DNA of 64,000 nucleotides from positions 159,635 to 223,634 of the forward strand of contig CANDAE010000001.1 of the NCBI GenBank assembly GCA_947382645.1, written 5' to 3'. The notes under the pieces are model-generated. The model was not told the origin of the DNA. It worked only from the letters and a program-made list of their open reading frames with translations, and searched no databases. This DNA comes from Suilimivivens sp009774465 (lineage in GTDB: Bacteria > Bacillota > Clostridia > Lachnospirales > Lachnospiraceae). Shown here piece by piece: positions 44,280-53,098 of this stretch. The stretch's first letter is position 1; each line of letters begins with the position of its first letter. Made by a program: the position numbers and the translations under genes.

Positions 44280-45620
44280 TTAAACACTTTCATTCCATCC
44301 TCTATAACATTCCGCTGCATGTTCCTGAAACTGACAGATTTTCTCAAACTTTTTCTTAAGCTTTTCCATTTCATTTGCAGAAAGCTTGATCCTGTGATAC
44401 ATGGCAGAATATCCTTTCATATAAAAAGGAAGGGCATTGGTAGCTTCCCGTACTTCATTAATCAACTGATCCATGCCAACAGCCGCATCTAAAAGCTGTG
44501 CAGTCTGTTTTAGGAGTTTCTGATCATCTACCTGTAAAACAATATGATTTTGAGGACGCGCATCCAGAAAATCCCTGTGAGAAACCGACCAGAGCAGCTT
44601 TCTTCCCTCTGTTTCTTTGAAAAAACTTCCAGCTATCAGAGGAATTCCCTGAATAGTAAAATCCTTTAAATCTGACAAGTGAAGCTTTTCTCCGTTAATA
44701 CCATTTTTCTGTCCACTTCCTGCCTCCATAAGATGCATGATCACAGCCGCACATCCATCCCTTTGATTTACCGGCAGTCCCATCACTCCCGTAGAAAGTA
44801 CTCCGGCAAACTCTGCCAGCTCTCCCCTCTGTCCCACATCATTGTTTTTTCTTCCATGAAAAACAGTAACATACTTTCCTTCCTCACAGGAAAGAGAGGC
44901 AAACATATATTTAATGTCATGATATCCTGCGAAATTAGTCTTTTCCACAGGAGTTTTCACATACCGGATATGCTCCTTCGGAATAATGGAATTCCCAAGC
45001 ACATTGACATAATCATTTTCTCCGTGAATTCCATATATTTTCTGTGTTCTTTCTTCATAGCCCGTCTCTCCATACCGACTCTTCCATGTATCTACCGCCT
45101 GTGGTGAAAAACCCTGTCCATCTACAGAATAACATACATCAATGATTTCTCCATATTTTGATTCCATAGTGACAAACTGCGCCTTATTTCCGCCTTTAGA
45201 ATGTCCGGTAATAATCACTCGTGTATCCTCGCTTAACTCCATAGTTTCCACTACTTCTTCGAAATAAGAAAGCGCTCTTTTCTGCTGCGTGGTAGCCGCA
45301 CTGGTCATGCCAATTCCATTGTCAGGCCATTCCCCGTCTCCTGTCCCCCGATAGACTACATAAACACAATTTTGCTCCGTATTTTGAAATGTACAGCTCC
45401 ATGTACCCGAATCATATCCCATATTTGGACTTTGACAGCCTATAATCAAATTTCCTACCTGCTCATTTTCCACTGCTTCCTTTAGCACGGTATATTCCCC
45501 ATAGTGAATTCCTCCTCCCCCATAATCAGGGTGAAGCGCCAGATCATCTATGATTTCTTTTAAAGAAGTTCCTTCCACCGCCTCTTTATAGTCCAGATAC
45601 ATAAAGGTATCCAGAACCAT
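44280..45620 (-). CDS. Alpha/beta hydrolase of the DUF2974 (Mbeg1-like) group, candidate type VII effector
   Basis: A 446-residue protein. The nucleophile elbow GHSKGG (near residue 140) and YVVYRGTGD fit the DUF2974 lipase-like family, and the HGENDYVNVLGN and GYHDIKYMF segments resemble the Asp and His regions. No signal peptide. The C-terminal ~100 residues are helical (DQLINEVREATNALPFYMKGYSAMYHRIKLSANEMEKLKKKF), reminiscent of WXG/LXG-type helical pairs. The frame is open for 11 more codons upstream of the ATG at 45620, with AAGGAG before them but only a non-standard ATT start, so the true start is uncertain. Confidence 0.75.
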   Translation of the reverse strand: MVLDTFMYLDYKEAVEGTSLKEIIDDLALHPDYGGGGIHYGEYTVLKEAVENEQVGNLIIGCQSPNMGYDSGTWSCTFQNTEQNCVYVVYRGTGDGEWPDNGIGMTSAATTQQKRALSYFEEVVETMELSEDTRVIITGHSKGGNKAQFVTMESKYGEIIDVCYSVDGQGFSPQAVDTWKSRYGETGYEERTQKIYGIHGENDYVNVLGNSIIPKEHIRYVKTPVEKTNFAGYHDIKYMFASLSCEEGKYVTVFHGRKNNDVGQRGELAEFAGVLSTGVMGLPVNQRDGCAAVIMHLMEAGSGQKNGINGEKLHLSDLKDFTIQGIPLIAGSFFKETEGRKLLWSVSHRDFLDARPQNHIVLQVDDQKLLKQTAQLLDAAVGMDQLINEVREATNALPFYMKGYSAMYHRIKLSANEMEKLKKKFEKICQFQEHAAECYRGWNESV

Positions 45621-45659
45621 ACTGATCTCTGCTTCAGAATACTTATCCGTAATCTTCCA

Positions 45660-46256
45660 TCACTCCTTCCATTTCAAACGGGCTGATGCATTTTTATCTC
45701 TGATGGAAAAAATCACTTCCGCCTCATACTGATACCCCATATAGGCAGCTCTCATAAAATTTTCTTCATTTATTTTCTGATCATGTTCCTTATTCAACGG
45801 CCAGCTCACCACACCTCCTGCCAGATACTCTTTTTCCTGAAGCAGAAGACAAAACTCTTCCATCCGTTCCTTTTTGTTGAATGAACCGTCTTTTACATAT
45901 AGATAAATTCTTACCATCGCCCATGAGTTCTTCAAAAATTCCTCTATCTTCATATCTGCGGAAGTATCTTCCGGAAATACCATTTCAGGTATTTTATAAA
46001 ATACCCTGCACTCTCCAAAAACCGATTCTGCCAGGTCCTTAATATGCCGCTCTATCTGTCCCCTTAAAAGGTATGCCAAATAATTGTCCTGATAAAAGCA
46101 CCTGCCATCCTTCCATACTTTCCTGACCAAAATACCATCCGACTTAACTTTACCGCCTTTTACCTTAATCATGGAATATTCCTTGCCATGCTGTCCCCCA
46201 TAAGGTTCCGGTTCGGTAAAGGTTTCCCCATATTTTTTCTCCATGTATTCCAACAT
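45660..46256 (-). CDS. Unknown protein of the type VII locus
   Basis: A 198-residue soluble protein, not recognised. It has no signal peptide or membrane helix. Aromatic-rich segments (VRKVWKDGRCFYQDNYLAYLL, SWAMVRIYLYVKDGSF, AAYMGYQYEAEVIFSI) suggest an alpha/beta fold. It lies after the WXG100-like genes and before the hydrolase, 40 bases from the latter; a chaperone or immunity protein for the hydrolase is one possibility. The stem at 46289-46338 separates it from the WXG100-like genes. Confidence 0.7.
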   Translation of the reverse strand: MLEYMEKKYGETFTEPEPYGGQHGKEYSMIKVKGGKVKSDGILVRKVWKDGRCFYQDNYLAYLLRGQIERHIKDLAESVFGECRVFYKIPEMVFPEDTSADMKIEEFLKNSWAMVRIYLYVKDGSFNKKERMEEFCLLLQEKEYLAGGVVSWPLNKEHDQKINEENFMRAAYMGYQYEAEVIFSIRDKNASARLKWKE

Positions 46257-46288
46257 TCAACTTTCACCCTCTCTTTCCAAATGAAGGC

Positions 46289-46341
46289 AAAGGCTGCCAG
46301 GCGCTATGCAAACAATTCCCATCCACATGGCAGCCTTTTTT
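46289..46341. terminator. Terminator-like stem inside the type VII locus
   Basis: AAAGGCTGCCA (46289-46299) pairs with TGGCAGCCTTT (46328-46338). On the plus strand it is followed by more T residues; in the direction of the genes (minus) only TTTGCC follows. It probably weakens read-through from the WXG100-like genes into the downstream genes. Confidence 0.6.
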
Positions 46342-46343
46342 AA

Positions 46344-46658
46344 CTAAACCACAATATTGGCATTTAATCCTGCTCCCTGTTGAGTGCTTCCTTCCTCAGC
46401 CTTCTGATAGTGGGCTGCCATTTCCTGCAGGTCGTTTACATGCTCCTGTACCATCCGATGGAGCCTGTCCATGTCATTTTGCAGGGAATGAAACTTATTT
46501 CCGTAAGCAGAAGCTGCCTCTCCCTGCCAGATGCTTTTCATACTCTGCACCTGCTCCATCATCTCTCCGGTCAGATGCTTAATCTGGGTGCCTGCCTGCG
46601 AAAATTCTCCTGATGTCTGTATCAGCTTTTCCGGTGTTACCTTTAAAATGCCTTCCAT
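46344..46658 (-). CDS. WXG100-family (ESAT-6-like) protein
   Basis: A 104-residue helical hairpin protein with the canonical turn W-x-G (SIWQGEAASAYGNKF) in the middle. The C-terminal part carries a Y-x-x-x-E-like signal (YQKAEE), the pattern recognised by type VII secretion. AGGAGG precedes the start. Last of five such genes downstream of the EssC-like gene. Confidence 0.93.
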   Translation of the reverse strand: MEGILKVTPEKLIQTSGEFSQAGTQIKHLTGEMMEQVQSMKSIWQGEAASAYGNKFHSLQNDMDRLHRMVQEHVNDLQEMAAHYQKAEEGSTQQGAGLNANIVV

Positions 46659-46676
46659 AAATCGTTCCTCCTATGT

Positions 46677-46976
46677 TTAATATTTTCTTGCTGCAGCAAT
46701 TTCTCTGTTTCTGTTTTCCGCCTGTTCATACCTGTTTGCAATTTCCAAAAGCGCCTGAATATATCTTTCGATTAACAAAATAAAGGCATCCATCTGCTGC
46801 CGGTCTCGTAAAAACGCCTGATGAAAGGCATCCTTTGCCTGTCCTTCCCACATACTGCAAAGAGACGCTTCCTGTTCTCCCAACTGTGATGCACGGGCCT
46901 TAAACTGACTGTTCAAATCAGAAAGCCGCCCTGCCTTACTTCTTAAATCTGATGATGTTACCTGAAAATATGCCAT
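46677..46976 (-). CDS. WXG100-family (ESAT-6-like) protein
   Basis: A 99-residue helical protein with MWEGQAKDAFHQAF at the turn and YEQAENRN near the C-terminus (the Y-x-x-x-E secretion pattern). It lies 18 bases upstream of the next WXG100 gene. The two canonical members may pair as a secreted heterodimer. Confidence 0.93.
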   Translation of the reverse strand: MAYFQVTSSDLRSKAGRLSDLNSQFKARASQLGEQEASLCSMWEGQAKDAFHQAFLRDRQQMDAFILLIERYIQALLEIANRYEQAENRNREIAAARKY

Positions 46977-47023
46977 ATTTACCTCTTTTCTGTGCTAACT
47001 GCTGCACTTTTTTCTGAATTCTG

Positions 47024-47332
47024 TTAATAGTTTCTTGTAAATGCAAGACGTGCATTAAAAATTTCCTGTTGATACATTTTTTCCGCCTGCTCTTCCATTT
47101 CTTCCGCCAGAAAATTTAAACGTTCTGTCTCTTCCAACAACATGGATACAATTTTCACCTCCTTTCCTGTCAAAACATCTGCACATTCACTGTTCCAGTC
47201 CGTCTGAATGCTGTTGATAATCTGCATCATCTCCTCCCCGGCCAGAGTGCTTAATTTTCTTTTCAATTCCTTAATGCGGGATGCCAGACTCATGATTTCC
47301 TTAAAATGTAATTCAATTGTTTGTGATTGCAT
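47024..47332 (-). CDS. WXG100-like protein with altered motif
   Basis: A 102-residue helical protein of WXG100 length and position, but the turn reads TDWNSECADVLTGKE: the W is kept and the Gly is lost. No clear C-terminal Y-x-x-x-E. GGGG lies before the start. Overlaps the preceding gene's end by 20 bases. Confidence 0.8.
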   Translation of the reverse strand: MQSQTIELHFKEIMSLASRIKELKRKLSTLAGEEMMQIINSIQTDWNSECADVLTGKEVKIVSMLLEETERLNFLAEEMEEQAEKMYQQEIFNARLAFTRNY

Positions 47333-47609
47333 TCTTGTTTTCCCCTTCCGCCTGATTATAGAGCTGAATAATCTGTGTAAGCTTTTGCAGATGTGACTTT
47401 AATTGTTTCAGGCTGACTTCCGCCTGTTCCTGCAGGCTGCTTTGCCTGCCTGTTACAGTTTCTGCCGGCTTTCCCACAAAAAACTGTTCCAGTCTTCCCA
47501 TGAATTCATTCATCTCTGAAAATAAAGCTTCTATCTGACCAGATAAATCAATCCACTCTTCCTGCATTTTTCTTAATTCACCGGTGGTTATCTTTATTTT
47601 TTCCGCCAT
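47313..47609 (-). CDS. WXG100-like protein lacking the Trp
   Basis: A 98-residue helical protein (ITTGELRKMQEEWIDLSGQIEALFSEMNEFMGRLEQFFVGKPAETVTGRQ). The turn position has FFVGKPAE instead of W-x-G. It ends with YNQAEGEN, a Y-x-x-x-E pattern. The ATG at 47609 is used; an in-frame GTG at 47618 is four bases from GGGAG and is a possible alternative. Confidence 0.8.
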   Translation of the reverse strand: MAEKIKITTGELRKMQEEWIDLSGQIEALFSEMNEFMGRLEQFFVGKPAETVTGRQSSLQEQAEVSLKQLKSHLQKLTQIIQLYNQAEGENKNAITNN

Positions 47610-47644
47610 ATACTTCACTTTTCTCCCATCTGTCTGCTAAAATC

Positions 47645-47941
47645 CTATCCGCAGTTTTTTGCCTCAGCAATCAATTTCATCTCCAGATCCGCCAGACTTT
47701 TTCCCAGCCTTCCCACATCTGCAACGCACTTATTTATTTCTGTAAGCTGTGCCTTTACATCATTAATTCTCTCTATATATTCCTTTCTCCACACTTCCCC
47801 GGCACCGCTTTCCCAGATTGCACTCAGGGCTTCCCCTTCCGTTGCCATTACATCAAGCAAGTCCCCGGCTTTTGTAAGTTTTTGCTCCATTTCATCCAGC
47901 CACTGATTGACAGCATCTGCCTTAAGCTGTATATTCCACAT
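47645..47941 (-). CDS. WXG100-like protein
   Basis: A 98-residue helical protein with AIWESGAGEVWRKEYIERI in the middle, a W-x-S variant of the turn. The start at 47941 has AAAGG upstream; the upstream codons belong to the gap after the EsaB-like gene. It is the first of five WXG100-like genes. Confidence 0.8.
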   Translation of the reverse strand: MWNIQLKADAVNQWLDEMEQKLTKAGDLLDVMATEGEALSAIWESGAGEVWRKEYIERINDVKAQLTEINKCVADVGRLGKSLADLEMKLIAEAKNCG

Positions 47942-47976
47942 TTTCTTATGCCTTTCCTGTATTATTTTTCTCACTT

Positions 47977-48222
47977 TTAAAATAAGACCAGCCGGTCGCC
48001 AGCCCTCACTCCCTGCTGCCTTAAACTTAAATTTCTTTCAAGAAGCTTTTCCTGTCCTAAAACATAAAGGCACATTTCCCTGTTATTTTTACAAATCAGA
48101 TTCTCCTGCTTCGCCGCCAGCAGAGAAATATCCTCAATAACCTTTTCAACTTCCATTTCCTCATTCAGTTCAAAATCAAGTACTCGATCCAGCATGGGAA
48201 TCTGTACATCCACCAGTATCAC
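47977..48222 (-). CDS. EsaB/YukD-like ubiquitin-fold protein
   Basis: An 81-residue protein with a beta-grasp pattern (ILVDVQIPMLDRVLDFELNEEMEVEKVIEDI ... LLERNLSLRQQGVRAGDRLVLF), the small regulator or accessory of type VIIb secretion. A GTG start at 48222 is preferred because GGAG lies seven bases before it; the ATG two codons earlier touches the ribosome site. It is placed between the EssC-like gene and the WXG100-like genes. Confidence 0.85.
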   Translation of the reverse strand: MILVDVQIPMLDRVLDFELNEEMEVEKVIEDISLLAAKQENLICKNNREMCLYVLGQEKLLERNLSLRQQGVRAGDRLVLF

Positions 48223-48245
48223 ACCCATTCTCCTTTTCCTTTTCT

Positions 48246-51200
48246 TTAATGACTGCTGCCAAGGTCAAATATCGGAAGCAAAAGCTTTCTTGTTCTACAG
48301 CCTGCACCTTCCTTAAAATAACCAATTCCAGGCGGCAGACTCTTATTTTGATATGTATAGCCTAAATCATCAAAGTCAAATATTCTTTGCAGCGCCACAT
48401 TGCCGCCTAAGCATATACCTTGCTGATGCCTGGCTGCTTCTCTGAAAAAAGTAGTTCCTGCCGACTCCATACCCTGCACCGGATTATAAATTCCTGCCAA
48501 AAGTAAGCCCTTTTTTTCTCCCCGTGCAATTTGTTCCCAAAAGACAATTTTTTCTTCCCTCTTTTCTCCAAAGCCATAAATGAAATGGCATAAGCTATCC
48601 AAATCACTTACAAATATTCCTGTTTTCACTTTCGTTATTTCCTGCCTGTTTTCCTGTCTCCTTTCCTGAAATTTATTTTCCTGCAGCCCGTTTTTCTGCA
48701 GTTCATTTTCTTCATCTGCCAAAACCGTTTCCATCCAGTCAATCATTTTTTCCCTATTGCCTAAGTAGATCACTTCATCTCTTCCCTCCAGGTGCCCAAG
48801 CCGCCTCTTTTCATCTATAACAACCGCCCTGCCTCCAAGCTTTAAAAAACCTTCCGCCATACAGCTTAATAAGGTTGTCCGTCCGGTTTTCTCCTTTCCT
48901 ACAATCAGAAACACGGTTTCCTCTTTTATTGAAATGTCACAGACATCTCCTGTTTCAAAGCAATAACCAACAGGAATTTTATTTTCTTTTTCTTTACAGG
49001 CCTTTAAAAGGATGGAAGCCACAGGCTTTGCAGGCAAAAATGGAAGCTTGTCCGGCAAAAAAACTCCCTTTATTTTCAATGCATCTGTTTTTTCTTTTCC
49101 CGCTTTTTCAATTAAATGAATCCGCTCATAATCTTCCTTTTCTCCAAACACAACCACTCCCTGAAATTCAAGCACATCTCCTTTAACTTTGCACAATCCT
49201 CTGCCCTTTGTATTTTCTTTTGGCAAAACAGAAAGGTAATATTGTCTTAAAATATCTCCATATTGAAAGCGGTCGCCCATTTCCAGCGCTGCTGTGACTT
49301 TGATCTTACCAAAAATCCTGTTTCCAACTTCACCCACTGCTGCCATTGTTAAAATCACAAAAATCCCAAGACCGATTCCCTCCGAGACAAGTTTTAAAAT
49401 AAACTCCTCCTGCTTTTCATTCAATTCCTTTCCAAAGCTTCCATAATTATCAATTATCAGAAAAATATAAGGCAAAGGCTCTTTACTACTTTTGTTAAAC
49501 TGCTGGCATCCAATACCGGATAACTGCTTTCTGCGGCGGTCAATAATCTGTTCCAAATGGTAAAAAAAGATCTCTTTATTTTCCTCATCCTTAAGAATCC
49601 CCAGGCATCCCGGCATATGGTAAAAACATGCAAAACTTTCCTGCCACATGGATACCGCCAGAACCTGCACCTGATCAGGTGAATATTCCAGGCAAAGCTG
49701 CCATAGAATGGTCTGTAAAAAAGTGGTTTTACCTGTTGCCGCCCCACCGCAGACCGCCAGATGCCCCTGAACCAGAGGTTGATAATCAAACAGTATTTGC
49801 TGCTGTCTTTCCGGATCGTCGCATAAACCAAGCCTTAAGCAGATTCCTTCTTTTTCCTTCGGTATCCTTAAACTCTCCAGGGAAATCATATCAGGAAGTT
49901 CCGGCAGCCAAAGCTGGGAAGCGCCTTTGTAGTGAAATTTCTTTGCAGTCTCCACCACATAATTGGTTAATACCTGTACTTGATTTTGTTCCTCCAATGG
50001 CGGAATTTCACTCTCAGGCTCTGTTCTTTTCCCTGTATTTGATAAAAGTACTGCCCCTTTTTCGTGCTTTACACCTTCTCTGTAAGCTCCACCACAATAT
50101 CCGGTCTGAAACAGCTCATAATATTCCTGATTTCCTATTTGAATATAGCACTGACCTGCGCTGGTCAACATGGCTGCGTCTCCGTTTTTCAGCATATCCA
50201 TGCTGTCCTGCTTATCCTGAACCTTAAGGCATAAGCGGAATCTTGCATTGCTCCAGATCTTGTCATCCACCGTTCCGGCTGGCTTTTGCGTGGCAAGAAT
50301 TAAATGTACCCCCAGACTCCTTCCCACCTGCGCCAGTGAAATTATCTCCTGCATGAATTCCGGCTCTTCCTTCTTAAGCTCTGCAAATTCATCTACCACC
50401 AGAATTAAATGAGGCATAGGCTCATTCACCTTTCCCTCCCTGTAAAGTCTGGTATATCCATCAATGTGATTTACCTGAAATTCACTGAATAATTTCTGTC
50501 TTCGTCTGTTTTCGCTTGCAATAGCCGACATGGCTCTTTTGATTTGTTTTCCTGATAAATTAGATATCACTCCCGCGCAATGGGGAAGCTCTTTTATGAT
50601 GGTTCCGGTACCGCCGCCTTTATAGTCGATTAAAAAGAAATTTACATCCTCAGGACTATAGTATACCGCCATAGATAATAAATAAGTTTGTAAAAGTTCA
50701 CTTTTTCCGGAACCGGTTGTTCCTGCAATCAGACCATGAGGACCGTGAAATTTTTCATGAACATCCAGGCTGACTAAATTTCCTCCCGCCCCACGCCCAA
50801 CAGGAACTTTCATTCTCTCTTCCGGTCTGGCTCTTTTCCACCTGCCCCCACTGTCAAGTTCTTTTACTGTGCTGCATCCATACAATTCTAAAAAGCCAAC
50901 CTTTTCAGGCAGAATTCCCCCTTCCTCTATTTCTCTTACCCGTAATCCGGTAATCCTTCTCACATACCTTTGTGCTTGCGCAATACTGCAGGTATCCAAA
51001 CGAAACCTTTGCCTTGGTAAATGGTCATAGTTTAAATTTCTCATCTCCCCAAACTGCTCTTTTTTTGTCAATAAAAAGCGGCAGCTTTTGGGAAGCATTT
51101 CCCTTGAAGTGTCTACAAAAACCACACTAACCGGGTAAATTTCATTTGCTTTTGTAATGCACTGGTATAACACTTCTCCCATAATCAGATCTTTATCCAT

Positions 51201-52817
51201 CACCAGAATCACATACCAGGGAACACTTGCTTCTTTTCTCTCCTGCGTCATTTCCTTTACCAGCTCTTTGGTAAGCTCCGGCAGAATTTCTCCGGCTTCC
51301 TTTTCATTACCTGCCAAAAATCTGGTTTTTCGATCTCTGGACCAGCAGTGGGGAATCCATTTCAGACACTGGGCTATTCTGCTGTCTGTTTTTCGCCTTT
51401 CCTGATAAAAATAAGCGATCTTAACCTCCGTATAGCAGTGGCAGGCTATAAGCTGCAAAAGCAGTGGAAGAAGCAGCTCCATCTGTTCACCCTTTTCGTC
51501 ACCCACAAGTCCAATCTGCCGGTTTTCAAACAGATCAATTCCTACGGGTACCTGTGGCAGCACTGCAAATTCTGCTGCCAGCTCTCTGGCTTTTTCCGAA
51601 AGCTTTCCCGGTAGAATTCCTTTTACTCCTCCTGCTGATTTTATCTGCATTTGAAAAGCAGTTTCTCCTGTTCCCAGCCTGAAAAACAGAAAATCTTTCT
51701 GCCGAAAGTAGCGGTTCCATAATACAACTGCCTTGTCCTTACCCATAGAAACCAGTTCCTGCACCCCGGGATACCGCAGCTCTAAAATCCGCCTGTTTTC
51801 CCTTTGACAGCCTGCCAGATATTTTTCCATTTCTGCCAGGTATTCCAGATACTGCCGCTCTTTTTCCCTGTTTTCCCGCTTTTTGCTGTACCTGGAATAT
51901 CCATGATTTACCAGTCCCCAGAAAACACTGATTAGAGCTGCGGCGCCGCTCATTGCAATAGACATGGCATAAAAGCCGCCTCCTGTTTCCCCCATATACC
52001 GGCTGCTAAGCTGTGCCATAAGAAGCATGGGAAGCACCATAGTCAGCGCAGGCCCAAGGCTTAAAAGCAGTGGCTGATAAGGCGCCAAAGCAGGCCTGTC
52101 CGGCATAATTAATTCTATTTCCCCGTTACAAAGCGCTTCCTCATGTCCCTGGCTTCGTTCAATCAAATAATTATCTTTTATCACGCTTTCAAATTTTCTG
52201 TTTCCTGCCGGAGCTACACTGCATCCGGCAGCACGGACAACTCCGCAAAAGGCACTGCAAATAATCAGCTCCTTAAGAATAAGCAGATGCAGCCCATAAA
52301 TGTCCACTCTATCTCCCGTACACAACTTCTTTTCTCCTTTGACAGCTTTTTCATTTACATAAACCCCTTCCTGCGTAGTGTATAAAAATAATTCTTTCTG
52401 CTCTTTACAGGTAATCTGCGCATGCACCCCTTTGATTAAGGAGGAAAACTCGTAAAACACCGGATTAACATACGCAGTTCCAATTTGAATACACTCTCCT
52501 GTCTTCATAAATATCTTGTCTGCCGGCTTAAGAACTTCTATTGTTTCAGAAAGGAAAAGCAGTAGTTTTTCTTTTTCTTTGGTAAAGTAAACCACAGGAG
52601 CCTGTCTGCTCAACATCTTGCCGCCAGCCGACCATTCATCTCCACAAACGGTAAGGGTAATTTCCTCATCTGATACAAAACCGGTATCAGCCCTGTCTAA
52701 AAAAAACGTATAATTTCCCTCTGGCTGTTCCGGCAGTTTTTTTCTGAAACAGGTACTGCTGCATAAAATCAATAAAAACCTGACTTTAGAAACAATATGT
52801 TCTTTATCTAAAGACAT
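48246..52817 (-). CDS. essC: EssC/EccC-type FtsK-SpoIIIE ATPase of type VIIb secretion
   Basis: A 1523-residue membrane motor. The N-terminal ~190 residues include an FHA-like domain (YTTQEGVYVNEKAVKGEKKLCTGDRVDIYGLHLLIL). Two membrane helices lie at ~250-300 (LLLSLGPALTMVLPMLLMAQL and ISVFWGLV). Three ATPase domains follow: Walker A GTTGSGKS (near residue 700) with LILVVDEFAEL, GGAATGKT (near 1026) with IFLIIDNYG, and GKEKTGRT (near 1307). The first keeps all residues; the third is degenerate. It recognises and drives out WXG100 substrates. AGGTAG-type site (GGAGGTAG) before the ATG. First gene of the locus. Confidence 0.95.
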   Translation of the reverse strand: MSLDKEHIVSKVRFLLILCSSTCFRKKLPEQPEGNYTFFLDRADTGFVSDEEITLTVCGDEWSAGGKMLSRQAPVVYFTKEKEKLLLFLSETIEVLKPADKIFMKTGECIQIGTAYVNPVFYEFSSLIKGVHAQITCKEQKELFLYTTQEGVYVNEKAVKGEKKLCTGDRVDIYGLHLLILKELIICSAFCGVVRAAGCSVAPAGNRKFESVIKDNYLIERSQGHEEALCNGEIELIMPDRPALAPYQPLLLSLGPALTMVLPMLLMAQLSSRYMGETGGGFYAMSIAMSGAAALISVFWGLVNHGYSRYSKKRENREKERQYLEYLAEMEKYLAGCQRENRRILELRYPGVQELVSMGKDKAVVLWNRYFRQKDFLFFRLGTGETAFQMQIKSAGGVKGILPGKLSEKARELAAEFAVLPQVPVGIDLFENRQIGLVGDEKGEQMELLLPLLLQLIACHCYTEVKIAYFYQERRKTDSRIAQCLKWIPHCWSRDRKTRFLAGNEKEAGEILPELTKELVKEMTQERKEASVPWYVILVMDKDLIMGEVLYQCITKANEIYPVSVVFVDTSREMLPKSCRFLLTKKEQFGEMRNLNYDHLPRQRFRLDTCSIAQAQRYVRRITGLRVREIEEGGILPEKVGFLELYGCSTVKELDSGGRWKRARPEERMKVPVGRGAGGNLVSLDVHEKFHGPHGLIAGTTGSGKSELLQTYLLSMAVYYSPEDVNFFLIDYKGGGTGTIIKELPHCAGVISNLSGKQIKRAMSAIASENRRRQKLFSEFQVNHIDGYTRLYREGKVNEPMPHLILVVDEFAELKKEEPEFMQEIISLAQVGRSLGVHLILATQKPAGTVDDKIWSNARFRLCLKVQDKQDSMDMLKNGDAAMLTSAGQCYIQIGNQEYYELFQTGYCGGAYREGVKHEKGAVLLSNTGKRTEPESEIPPLEEQNQVQVLTNYVVETAKKFHYKGASQLWLPELPDMISLESLRIPKEKEGICLRLGLCDDPERQQQILFDYQPLVQGHLAVCGGAATGKTTFLQTILWQLCLEYSPDQVQVLAVSMWQESFACFYHMPGCLGILKDEENKEIFFYHLEQIIDRRRKQLSGIGCQQFNKSSKEPLPYIFLIIDNYGSFGKELNEKQEEFILKLVSEGIGLGIFVILTMAAVGEVGNRIFGKIKVTAALEMGDRFQYGDILRQYYLSVLPKENTKGRGLCKVKGDVLEFQGVVVFGEKEDYERIHLIEKAGKEKTDALKIKGVFLPDKLPFLPAKPVASILLKACKEKENKIPVGYCFETGDVCDISIKEETVFLIVGKEKTGRTTLLSCMAEGFLKLGGRAVVIDEKRRLGHLEGRDEVIYLGNREKMIDWMETVLADEENELQKNGLQENKFQERRQENRQEITKVKTGIFVSDLDSLCHFIYGFGEKREEKIVFWEQIARGEKKGLLLAGIYNPVQGMESAGTTFFREAARHQQGICLGGNVALQRIFDFDDLGYTYQNKSLPPGIGYFKEGAGCRTRKLLLPIFDLGSSH

Positions 52818-52930
52818 AAAACTACCTCCAATTTCATAAATTACTTATAAGAAAAATGGAAAATTTCGAAGCTTAAAAGAATTAAGAATACTTACAGATA
52901 ACTTCTTTGATTCTATTTGAAAAGAAAAAT

Positions 52931-52966
52931 TTATTTCACAAACCATAAAAAGTTTGTGAAATAAAC
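52931..52966. promoter_or_regulatory. Perfect 14-bp inverted repeat at the type VII promoter
   Basis: TTTATTTCACAAAC (52931-52944) and its complement (52953-52966), 8-base spacer. It overlaps the -10 box and the predicted start point. In the minus direction it is followed by TTTTTCTTTTC, so it could act as an operator or as an early terminator of the secretion operon. Confidence 0.65.
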
Positions 52967-52992
52967 ATATCAGATCTATGATATTGTGTCAA
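52965..52992 (-). promoter_or_regulatory. Promoter of the type VII secretion locus
   Basis: Minus strand TTGACA (52987-52992), 16 bases, TATGTT (52965-52970), about 140 bases before the EssC-like start. Confidence 0.65.
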
Positions 52993-53028
52993 TAAGTTTA
53001 TAAAAAATTTATATATTACCAGTTCAGC

Positions 53029-53091
53029 CATAAAAATGTAACAAATGTGCCTGGGTGCTTGCACATAGAGCACATTTGTTACATTTTTATG
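53029..53091. repeat. Perfect 22-bp inverted repeat with nested hairpin
   Basis: Arms 53029-53050 and 53070-53091 are exact complements (inner part AACAAATGTGC). The 19-base loop contains GTGC/GCAC. It lies downstream of the ZIP gene, past copy 2 of the structured repeat, and upstream of the type VII promoter, where it may terminate transcription in both directions. Confidence 0.75.
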
Positions 53092-53098
53092 AGCGGAA

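Noticed and set aside
52931..52966. Rex-type redox operator at the type VII promoter
   Set aside because: Rex sites read TTGTGAA then TTCACAA; here the half-sites are in the opposite order with a longer spacer.
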